From positions 6,047,676-6,111,675 of the forward strand of contig NC_033637.1 in NCBI RefSeq assembly GCF_001540865.1: DNA of 64,000 bases, in the 5' to 3' direction. This DNA is from Ananas comosus. Taxonomy: Eukaryota; Streptophyta; Magnoliopsida; Poales; Bromeliaceae. A program made the translations under genes and the position numbers. Each line of letters begins with the position of its first letter. Within the stretch, counting starts at the first letter, position 1. Shown here in pieces: positions 55,131-64,000 of the stretch. Below the pieces are notes generated by a model. It saw only the letters and a list, made by a program, of their open reading frames with translations. It had not been told where the DNA came from and searched no databases.

Positions 55131-56952
55131 AATATTTGATCACACCTTTTATCAGTCAATTAAGTTCACAAATTTCTTAAGTAAAGCGAGTGAATATATT
55201 GAACAAAATAGATTAATTAACTTGCAAACTAAGTTTATTAACTTTATGACCATTTTGTTCTACGAATTCAGGTATTAGGGGAATGAGGTAAGGATATGTA
55301 TGGATGGTCTCTGTGCCATCCGTATATGGCAATTTAATATTAACCTCCGATCATTTCGAAAATTAGACATTTATAACAGATAACATTTAATCATGTTTGA
55401 TGTAAATGAAAATTAGTGAATTTTTTACAATAGATTAATAAAGCAGTCATTTTAATAAAAAAAGTCGCCTTTTTTTGTGAGGATTTTGGACTAAAAATTC
55501 AGTAGAAAAATACAGAGACCAAGTCACTAAATTAGGATAGTACATGGATTACTCATAAATTTCGCCCTATAATTTATATAAGAGGTGTAAGATATAATTA
55601 TGTTGCTCTATTTGGAAATGAATGCATGCGTCTTTTTTAAATATTGTGTAATGAAGCTTCAAGACCTTGATGCAAATTTCATGAGATACATTTGAACCAA
55701 ATCCAAAGAAAATTAATTTATGCTTAACTAGGAACTATATTTTATTGCAGTTTAATTAATAAATAATTAGGGATCATGTATTCAATTAATAAATAATTAG
55801 GGATCATGTATTCGGTCTCTAACAAAAATTTCTCAACTTCATTTTATAATTGGAACTGAGTAATGAACAATGCAACACATATATCTATTTTTGGACGTAC
55901 AAATATTACAGTATTCTCGTCCAAGGACTAATTTTTTTATGCTAGTTTTGTCATTCCTTTAAAATGAGATTTTTTTTGTTTCTTTTTTTCTTTCACGGAC
56001 TTTAAAATGATTTCAAAAATCTTATAATATGGGTTCTAAATATTTTAATGGTAAGGATTGTCAACTCATAAGTATAAAAGCCTTCATACAGTTAAGTAAT
56101 TCTATATATTATACTACTTATTTTTGTATATACTTGCATTTATTTGGAACTCCAACTGTTATTCTTTTAGGAGAACGGTCATATCAAGTTGTTTATGGTG
56201 AGAGAAATTCCAAATCAAGGGTCAGCACTATTAAAGTTGATATAAAATATTTAAAGTGTTTAGAAATCAAATTTTATAATTTTTAATAATTATTTACTTA
56301 ATGATCAAAAAATTGCGAAATTGATAGTTTTTTATGGCCTATAGAAGTCGTTTACTCGTTTAACGATGGGAAGCAATGCAAACTACTTGAATGTTTGATA
56401 GAATGTTTTTTACTTTTTAAATAATATTTGATAACTCCCATCTTCAGTTGAGAAAGTCTAACCTCTATTTTCATAGAGTTATTTATTTTCAACTATTTAT
56501 TCTTCGGCTCTTTTGATCAATATGATAATGATTTTAAAAAGTTACAAAATTCGGATTCTAAATATGTCAAATGATCTAGATCAATTTAAACAATGCCTAT
56601 TATTAATTTGGAGTTAAAATCATTAGAAACGACCTGAAAGAACAAAGGCTTTTGTCCTTCTAAGAGGATAGTAGTTGGACTTTTTATTTAATATTTGCTA
56701 GTAAAAGCAGGCCTAAAGGATGCATGCATGATAGGCATTGGCTTAGAGCCGAGTTTGGCCCTGTTTGGAAAAAATATCTTGTTTGGCATATCTTTGTAAG
56801 TTACTTGAGACGTTTGTATATTTTGTAAATGAGTCCATGTAATCAAATGTCTAAAATTGAATACTATATTCAACCTTCAAATTATTTTTTAAAAGAAGAT
56901 AAATAATTACCTTATAGGTGAATATGTTATCCTATAAAATCATCACTATCAA
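55131..56952. other. Intergenic DNA
   Basis: AT-rich. A ~35-bp direct duplication (ATTAATAAATAATTAGGGAT, twice near 55750-55810) is the only clear structure; no gene seen. Confidence 0.4.
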
Positions 56953-59360
56953 TGTTGGCCTAGTGACCCTAATCTATTATTAAATTTTGATGATTCCAAA
57001 TAATATCGATTTGGATCTAAGATTTACCTTGAGTTTATATTCAGAGAACGCTCAAATTGGAAAGAACTCAAGGAGACCAAGTGCAAAAGAGAAGAGCTTC
57101 AAGTTTATTGAAGTTATTTATGCTTTCAAGGTAAAAAGATCCTCATTTAATCCATCTAAAATTTAAAGTTGTAATTTATTTCATTTATATTCAGGGCATG
57201 TTTGGTTCATTTATTTTAGACTTTGGAATCGGAATGGAATTCATTGATTCCGATAGTTGCCGTTTGTTTTATAGAAATCGGATTCCGATTCCCATTCCAC
57301 TCTGGAATGGAAATGGCCAAATCTATTTATGATTTAATCTGGCTTTGAATTCTGGATTGGCTCATTCCAAAGTAAACTATTCAAAATCCTCTTTCATCAA
57401 CACCAACCTCCCCTCCTTCATCACTTTCCTCTCTCTTAATCAAAACTCTCTCTCAAAAATTTTAAATTTTCATTCCGATTTTCATTCCAATAATGAACCA
57501 AACATTTTTGGATGATTTGTTTTTTAATTTTCCATTTCAAAGCAATCCAATTTCATTTTCCATTCCTATTCCAATCATGAACTAAACAGGCCCTTAGAAT
57601 TGAGAAAATTTGAGCTAAACTAAAAATATTGACTTTCTACAGCACGCATGGACCAAGATGGTACATGACCTCAATATAAGCTAAAAGAAGATGCCAAAAA
57701 CCTATTTATCGACATCCAAAGGTATCAAAACTCTTCAAAATCAAATTTCAGCAAAATACTATATTTCAAGCGCAAGTTCGAGCGCCCAGAAGTGTTTTGG
57801 GAGAATTCAAAAATGAGTTAAGATTCGGACTCTATATTGTAGGCGTCCTGACTACTTGAAGTGTATGCGGAAGTAGTTTTGAGCACCTAAAAGTTGTTTC
57901 GGATGCCCAAAAGTCTGAATTTGAATTTGAATTTAAAAGTAATGTGTTTAGCTCACTCTTTAGAAGAAGAAATGATGATTTCGACTGATTCGAATGCTCG
58001 AAAGTTATTCCAAGCACCCGAAATTCAAAAGGTTGTGTGTTAATTTTTTTGTGCAGAGCAAGATCACCATACTGGGTCCCCCGAAAGTGTAAGAAAATTT
58101 TTAAAATAATATATTTTGTTTATTGATTTTTAGTGAATGGATGTGATTCTTCGTGAAAGAATGCAATCCTTAGTGAATGGATGCAACTCTTAGTGAATGG
58201 ATGCAACCCTTAGTGAGTGGATGCAACTCTAATCAAAGGGTGTGACTCTTAGAGTGAAAGAATGTGACTTTTAGTGAAAGGATATAAGATGAAAAGACAC
58301 ATCTTTATAGTGTGCCTCTTCGTACATATGTCCGTTGGAATTAATTCTTAGATTCATTGAACTTGACTCATAAAACTAATTGGTAGTTATGATCAAATGA
58401 AAAGTCACAATTGAAGGGCCACTTCATGAAATATCTGTTCATGAATGGTCACTTCATGAAGCACCCGTTCGTGGTCTATATAAATCTACAACGTTGGTTG
58501 CAGAAAGAACATAGAAAAACAGTTGAAGAGTTTAAGTCTTCATTCACAATAATTCTATTCTTGTTTTCTTATTCTATTTCTTTTGACAACTTAATCGAGT
58601 GAGTGCTCAAAAGCTCAACTTCGTGTGTGCAAACGCAGTTGAGGTTTATGCTTCATTGTATCCTGGAAGGCTGTTCGTTGACTCGGTGCACACCAATTGT
58701 TAGAACAGTGGGGACGGATTAAGCCTTAAGGAAAGTGGCATTGCTACACGCCTTGAAGCCTTTTTCATCTTTCTATTTCATACCTTTATCACTATCTGTT
58801 CAAACATAAAGTTATTTTGGGTGCCCGAAATTATATTGAACTAGTTGGATAGAACTGTTGGTGTGAAATCATTACAGAAGCGAGAGCCTGGAAGTTGTTT
58901 CACACCCCCGAATTTGCATAAACACAGTAGTGGGGATATTTTGAATTATGGCTATAAATAGAGGTCTATGATGCTTTAATTGTAGCTTGTTGAGCTTGAA
59001 ATTATTGTAATTCAATACTCTTAGCTTTCTATTCTTTTTATGTTTGAGTAAACTTTACAATGAGAAAAATCTTGTAAAAGAGAGAAACAAGATTGTAATT
59101 ATTCTTGTGAAAAAGAAGAATAATTTTGTGTAAAGACTTAGTGTTTGTCCATAAAAGCAACTTCTGATAGAAATCCAATGTTCTCTAGTGTTGAGGAGTT
59201 GGCGGGAACATAGGCAAAAGGTTAAACCTCGAAGTAAATTGATCGTGTTCATTTCTGAGTTAGCATTTGTCTAGTACTTTACTCATTTCTCTTTGCTTGC
59301 AAATTTATTGGTTTGATTTTCATAGATTTTTACTTTAGAAACCTAATTCACCCCCACTCA
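56953..59360 (+). mobile_element. Solo LTR, large LTR family 2 (SIRE-like style)
   Basis: Begins TGTTGGCCTAGTGACC and ends CACCCCCACTCA. A perfect 5-bp duplication ATCAA flanks it (56948-56952 and 59361-59365). TATAAATA at 58953-58960 is the likely promoter. Near the start TTTTGATGATTCCAAATAA resembles SIRE-type copia LTRs; that assignment is tentative. A Tourist-like element is nested inside. No internal region adjoins. Confidence 0.82.
57194..57593. mobile_element. Tourist-like element nested in a solo LTR
   Basis: 400 bp. GGGCATGTTTGGTTCATTTA at the left and the complement of GGGCCTGTTTAGTTCATGAT at the right; 3-bp flanks TCA/TTA. Internal GGAATCGG / CCGATTCC blocks mirrored. Confidence 0.75.
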
Positions 59361-59365
59361 ATCAA

Positions 59366-59862
59366 AACCTTTCGAGCAGCAAAAATTAAACTCCTTCCTT
59401 ACAATCACATTAAAAAAATTTTGTATTGAATAAGTTATTTTTGGATAACTTGTTATGACTTCCAAAGAGAGCGTTCATGCCTAGCTAAATTGTTCTTGAA
59501 TACTTTTCAGATAAATCTCAGGCCAAAGCCTGTTAAATTGCTTTGGGTCGGCCTGGAGCTTGCGGTGCATAACCCAATGCAAAATCAGACCTGTTTCATT
59601 CATACTCCTAATTAAATTGTGTCATCACCATTGATAATAACAGACGTTAGAGATTTCAGATATGGAAAGCATTTGTTGTGTGAGAGCATGGAATTAACAC
59701 ATGTTATTATGGCTCTTTAATTTATAGTGTTCAGTTTCAAATAGTGTACACTGTATAAATATTATGATACCATACCCAGCATATGTTTTCAATTTACTTA
59801 AAATGATTATACCGTGTAGAGATTATACTGCATAGTAGATAAAAGTATGATCATATGTCTAA
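59366..59862. other. Intergenic DNA
   Basis: No gene or element resolved. Confidence 0.4.
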
Positions 59863-59872
59863 AAAGATGTGA

Positions 59873-59930
59873 TACTCCACTTCTCAAGGAGTCACCTATC
59901 CTAGAACTACTTTATTTCTAGCACGCTTAA
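59873..59930 (-). other. 5S-rRNA-like segment in the left LTR of the TRIM
   Basis: The complement resembles the 3' half of plant 5S rRNA (GGATGGGTGACC-type and AAGCGTGC-type blocks appear as GGATAGGTGACTC and AAGCGTGC). Too diverged and short to be a functional 5S gene. Confidence 0.75.
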
Positions 59931-60249
59931 TTATCTTAATCTCTTGGATCTAATCACCGTCCAAAATGATATAATCGGATTATGAGTTTTTAGCCCTATT
60001 ATATCTTATATATAGGACTACATATATAGGGTTTCACATTATTCCCTCTTTAAGTCTTGGCGTCGTCGTCAGGCTCAGACTCACAAGTATCAAGTGATAT
60101 GAGATATGTCTCGTTAGCCTTAACCGACTTTGTGGGGGAGCCACGTTCTACCCACGACATCAGTATGAGAGTCTCGCTTTCCCCGCTAGCTTAGTCGAGA
60201 CTCACTCACACTTCCGGCTGGAAATGGTCTCTAATATCAATTATAATGC

Positions 60250-60310
60250 TCCACTTCCCAGAGGATCACCCATCCTAAGGCTGTCGTAGTCTAAGCATGT
60301 ATAACTCTCT
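60250..60310 (-). other. 5S-rRNA-like segment in the right LTR of the TRIM
   Basis: The complement contains GGATGGGTGATCC and CTTAGACTACGAC, the second diverged copy of the 5S-derived sequence. Confidence 0.75.
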
Positions 60311-60429
60311 TAATCTCTTAGGCCTAGCACCGTCTAAAATGGTATAACCGGTTTAAGAGTTTTTAACCATATTATATCTTAGATATAGTATTATCTGAGG
60401 TCTCACAAAAGACATGCTATACTTTAAGT

Positions 60430-60790
60430 CAATTCCTTAAAATCAGATAAATTATTGTCGGATCATTAGCGCAACCATTAATCCCAAAAACTCGAGCTGT
60501 TAGAATACACAATCAATTCACTTAAAATGTGCAGACATAGCGCTCACGGGTCTCGATTGCGGCTCCGCCTAACCAGCTTCACGTCACTTCAAACATAACT
60601 CGGCCCAATCCAGTCTCCCACCATTTCGAAAGTAACTCAGTCCAAATTAACTAGCCTTCCGCCATTACGTCATAAGTGAAATATGTTATCACGATAAATA
60701 AGGGCCGCCAAGATCTTCGAAAAGTCTAAATCAAACTCCTAGCTTGATATCACCCCAAAATATAGAACAATGGATGTGCAACGCACGTAG
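60430..60790. repeat. Interspersed repeat shared with 35222-35520
   Basis: Same ordered blocks (ACACAATCAATTC, CACGGGTCTCGATTG, CTCCGCCTAACCAGCTTC, CCACCATTTCGAA). Immediately right of the TRIM. Nature unresolved. Confidence 0.5.
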
Positions 60791-61153
60791 AATACATAAA
60801 ACGGAGGAAAAAAAAAGAATAATTTTTATAAATGTTTATTTCAAATTCGTATTTTTTTATAATATGCCAGTTAAATGGCATAAAATACCTTAATAGCAAC
60901 ACTTTTTTTGATATGTTAGCAAGTATTATTCAATTTGGAAATATCATGTAAGAGATAAGAACCGTTCCATACACGTAATCTATGTTAACCACATATAGAA
61001 ATTGATTTATTTGAAAAATATAGATAATTTTTTGAATAAATTATGATTTGTGTGTTAGTATTTTTCTAATTCTTAAAAACCTATAAAAATTTTCTTTCAA
61101 TTTTCGTGATGCTATTGCTTAACCTCTTAATTTTTCTATGATTTTATTATTTG

Positions 61154-61945
61154 TGTTGGGTCAATTCGGCGTGGATAGCTGGCACGCCAAGTCTACGCAA
61201 GAGCCACAGTTTCGATATGCGCCGGGAGCATTAGGGGAAGTATGAACCGCGCTAGATCGAGGGGGTTACAGTAACCGCAAACGGTTGTAAGCGGTTCCGA
61301 TCGGCTCGAAATGGTCCGAAGAATTAGGAAGTCATGGCCGATCGTGGAAAAGGAGTAACTGATCAAAGGGCGACATATAAATAGGCCAATAACGCCATAA
61401 AAGAAGGAGGTCTTTGCCCCTGTGCACAAAAGACCGCTTTTATCTTCCACGCAATTTCCTACATTTTTTAGTAGTAGTTTACTTGTAATTTTACTGTTTG
61501 TTTTTCCTAGGAGTAGTTTTTAAGTTAGATCTTTAGAATCTGTCTGCTCCACGGGCATCACTCCGTTGTAAACTTCATATCCGCCTTTGTACTTCTCCCT
61601 CCAGTCAATCAATATAGAGGTATTCGGCTCCTCAAGCCGGCTAGTTTCTGTGTTATTTAGGCATTCGGCTCCTCGAGTCGATCAGTTTCAGTTTTCTTTA
61701 GTCGTTCGGCTCATCGGCCGACCTCAATCCTTGCTCAGTCAATACATTCGGCTCATACCAGCCTAGCCGATTCTACAGTAAAGGTTTTTGAACCCGGCTA
61801 GCTCGATCCCTCGCCAGCCGAATCGCTTGATCTGTCGAAGGGCGCAAACTTCAAGAGTCACTATCCGCAGCCGTTCCTCACCCCGACGCGCTCCTCGAGG
61901 AGGATCTTTGACCTGGTCAAGGATCGGGAAATTCGGCTACCAACA
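61154..61945 (+). mobile_element. Solo LTR, 792 bp
   Basis: Begins TGTTGGGTCAATTCGG and ends GGCTACCAACA, with the inverted TGTTG/CAACA terminus. A perfect 5-bp duplication ATTTG flanks it (61149-61153 and 61946-61950). TATAAATA at 61376-61383. The U5 half carries several TTCGGCTC(C/A)T motifs. No internal region adjoins. This GC-rich LTR contrasts with its AT-rich flanks. Confidence 0.9.
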
Positions 61946-61950
61946 ATTTG

Positions 61951-62639
61951 TATGTTAAATAGATATTCGATAGCACCGAACACTTGGTGCTATCGATAGT
62001 ACAATAACCAGCCTATATATATATTGCTTAAGTTATCATTAAATAACTTATTCTGACATTCAAATTTGGCTTAAAAAGCCTACTACTTTCAAAAAGGTAT
62101 AGTTATATTTCAGTCAGATATTAATCAATATTGAAATTAATAGGTTAATTTGATCAAAAACAAATAAAAATGAGCTCTAAGGTTAGACAAAATCAATGCG
62201 CCCAAAGTTAATAGTTAAAAGCATTAAACATACCAAGCTATGCAGAAGATAATTTAATGGGTAAAAAGCATGTGTACATATAAATTAACAAGTTATTAAT
62301 CTCCAATTAACTCTCATTTATTTAATCACGTACGTTAGCTACTCTTCACAGTGAATTAGCCAATAATACCGCCGTAAGATATGACAGAAAGCCTCTATTC
62401 GTGAGTAAGATTGTAAAGGAGGCCTCTTTCGGCCTTTAATTGTCAAAAGTAAAATAAAAAAATTATGACAGAATAAAAAGAGCATTGGCAGTGCTCGGCC
62501 TTTATTTAATATGAAAATTTTACTTTCATCTTTGTTATTTTCACTCTCCCCTTTAGCTCCCTCTAACCTCCCATCTCTCTTTGGCTTTGTCGTTCTATTT
62601 CCTTTTTTTTAACCTTCCCTCTGTTTTTTATCAAGGAAG
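61951..62639. other. Intergenic DNA
   Basis: No gene or element resolved. Confidence 0.4.
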
Positions 62640-62722
62640 CCTAAGCTGCTTCTATCTTGTACGCTTAGTTCATTTCTCTTATTGAATGAAGCAGGTAGCG
62701 TGCTATCTTTTTCTCAAAAAAA
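62640..62722 (+). mobile_element. LINE 3'-end fragment
   Basis: TTGAATGAAGCAGGTAGCGTGCTATCTTTTTCTC plus poly-A matches the end of the LINE at 44725-46870 (same TTTTTCTC variant, not the SINE ATCTCTC). The upstream TTCTATCTTGTACGCTTAG also fits a LINE 3' UTR. Very short 5'-truncated copy. Confidence 0.65.
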
Positions 62723-63279
62723 AGAAGAAGAAAATTTTACTCAATTTAGACGTAGAATCTAAGAAATTATATAATATTAATGTATAATAATATAATACTA
62801 GAAATTAACCTCTCTTCTGCAAACCAAATTATATATTGTTAAGGGAAGTTTCATTATATATAATTTTGCACTTTGACGGTAACTAAAATATTTCTACTAA
62901 TATTTTTTTTTTTTCGTACCACCCTTATCCTTGTCTCCACTGCTGGAGCTGCATGAAGGGGTGACGACTGTCTTGAACTTTATAAAATTACATCGGTATC
63001 TTCTTTTATGATTTCGACTTTCAAATGCGTAGTGTAGACGGTGATTCTTGCTTATGGTTCATCTTCGTTCACGATCTGCGAAAGAGAGGGATGCTTCGAG
63101 CTTATTCCCTTATCATTAAGATGGAGTTATTACAGAAAATTAGGATCGATTAGGATTAGACCGAGACTCCCGTATGTTATATATATTTATATAAAACCTA
63201 ATTTAATAATGTTAAATTACGTTCGTCCATCAAGAACGAATCCAGATGCATTTTAACCGTTGGATCGACTGTATCTTTA
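62723..63279. other. Intergenic DNA
   Basis: No supportable gene; a 71-codon open frame at 63041 has no recognisable domain. Confidence 0.35.
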
Positions 63280-63610
63280 TAAATCGCCTTGAATAAATCA
63301 TGTGGGCCACATCTAACATTCTTCCACTTGGCTTAATAATATATTTATTACCGATAGGCGATATAAAACTTTATTAGGTACCTACTAAATTATACTATCA
63401 AAATCTTCCACTCGACAAAAAAATTATAATACTTTAATCATAGCGGTTATATCCCAACAGATGGACACTCCCTTCCATATATTAAAACATGTATAACTTA
63501 ATCAAATACCTTTATGAGTTACAACTGTATGAACTTAAGTTCAACCCAGAATCTCACTTTAGTGCACAATAGTAATAAATATACAAAAGATAACTGTAGT
63601 ATACTAGTAT
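63280..63610. mobile_element. Possible copia retrotransposon fragment
   Basis: CATCTAACATTCTTCCACTTG and later TCTTCCACTCGAC resemble a phrase frequent in plant copia non-coding regions. No termini or coding sequence. Confidence 0.3.
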
Positions 63611-63636
63611 CCCTACACTTAGTATATATATATAAG

Positions 63637-63685
63637 TGTGTGTGTGAGGGTACGTGTGTGTGTGTGTGTGAGTGCACATGTGTGA
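63637..63685. repeat. (TG)n-rich microsatellite
   Basis: TGTGTGTGTG runs with GA interruptions. Confidence 0.8.
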
Positions 63686-63699
63686 GTATGTGTAATGCC

Positions 63700-64000
63700 A
63701 TGTGGCATCACCTCCCCCCCCCCTCTTTTATGCATGCAGGGAAGAGAGAGAGAGGAGTTTATCTCCTCTCTTCTCTCCTTTTCTCTTTCGTTCGGCCGTA
63801 CCAAGGAAGCACGCGAGGGACGCCGCCGCGGAGCCGATTTCGCCGTCGACGTCGCACCGCAGAGCCGTTCGAACCTACGGTTGCTGCCGTTGCATCGTGA
63901 GGAGGCCGGGCGAGCGTGGATCTTCGCCGTTCTTGACGTCGCGCCAGTGCTAGTCGCCGTCGAGGTGGGTGTTCCATAGAATTGCTTCCTAATTTCCAAG
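63700..64000. other. GC-rich segment at the window edge
   Basis: After a C8-10 run and a (GA)n tract, base composition becomes about 60 percent GC with CG-rich codon-like sequence open in several frames of both strands. It could be the 5' end of a gene to the right or an LTR; no start or splice site can be chosen. Confidence 0.3.

Larger units (their letters stand above)
59868..60407 (-). mobile_element. Cassandra-type TRIM retrotransposon, complete
   Basis: Two direct repeats of 171 bp (59868-60038) and 166 bp (60242-60407) are LTRs that on the minus strand run TGTGA...ATCACA or its decayed form. Next to the 5' LTR (right side) the minus strand reads TTGATATTAGAGACC, close to the tRNA-Met primer-binding site TGGTATCAGAGCC. 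Next to the 3' LTR it has the purine tract AAAGAGGGAATAA. A perfect 5-bp duplication AAAGA flanks the element (59863-59867 and 60408-60412). Both LTRs contain a 5S-rRNA-like segment, the Cassandra hallmark. No ORF, as expected for a TRIM. Confidence 0.88.

Noticed and set aside
59873..60310. Functional 5S rRNA genes
   Set aside because: Only the 3' half is recognisable, both copies are diverged, and they sit in the LTRs of a TRIM with clear termini.
61193..61450. 85-codon minus-strand ORF
   Set aside because: Lies wholly inside the solo LTR 61154-61945.
63514..64000. Overlapping ORFs on both strands at the right edge
   Set aside because: All are open because the DNA is GC-rich; no homology and no way to choose a frame, so only a GC-rich segment is reported.
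1..64000. CRISPR arrays, bacterial operons, phage or plasmid features
   Set aside because: Sequence is plant nuclear DNA; repeats are explained by transposons and microsatellites.

Overview
The window is nuclear DNA from a flowering plant, probably a monocot. It has GT-AG introns several kilobases long, plant gene families (G3BP-like NTF2/RRM protein, NINJA/AFP family) and a very AT-rich intergenic space full of plant transposons (MULE, hAT, CACTA, Tourist-like MITEs, an L1-type LINE, tRNA-related SINEs, a Cassandra TRIM and solo LTRs). Species cannot be fixed from sequence alone. Five single-N positions (5110, 19992, 22719, 28794, 34653) mark unresolved assembly joins.

Layout. 1-5.6 kb: a SINE, then one 4.8 kb Mutator-like element with kilobase-scale inverted arms, a perfect 9-bp target duplication and a hAT element nested inside. 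5.6-14.7 kb: the one long housekeeping gene, a nine-exon G3BP-like stress-granule protein on the + strand (476 aa, frame closes exactly), whose introns hold foldback MITEs and tandem repeats. 14.7-17.6 kb: intergenic DNA, an orphan exon-like segment on the - strand and LTR debris. 17.7-19.0 kb: NINJA/AFP-family gene A, two exons, with an intact EAR repression motif. 19-36 kb: transposon territory with three solo LTRs, two CACTA MITEs, SINEs, MULE MITEs and Tourist-like elements. 36.2-39.8 kb: NINJA-family copy B, pseudogene C, and an inverted fragment E. 40-49.5 kb: MITEs, a solo LTR, a hAT MITE and a 5'-truncated LINE with 16-bp target duplications. 49.5-53.1 kb: an ABRE-bearing GC-rich island and NINJA-family copy D. 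53-64 kb: nested MITEs, two more solo LTRs, a complete Cassandra TRIM with 5S-like LTRs, LINE tail and LTR fragments, and a GC-rich segment at the right edge.

The main biological story is a dispersed cluster of five related NINJA C-terminal-domain loci. Copy A keeps the full EAR + linker + C-terminal-domain arrangement. Copies B and D share a 58-nt first exon that stops just before the EAR position, so they are predicted to encode short EAR-less proteins, with relics of the EAR (and in B of the Asn-Pro linker) left in the intron. Copies C and E are dead. GC-rich islands carrying the palindrome GACACGTGTC lie upstream of B and D and look like the same ancestral promoter, broken apart by transposons in the B block.

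The second story is a readable transposon stratigraphy: many elements have exact target duplications and several have paralogous empty sites in the same window. A SINE family (8 copies) shares its 3' end, including a small stem-loop, with the resident LINE. At least six solo LTRs were identified, but no gag-pol coding region.
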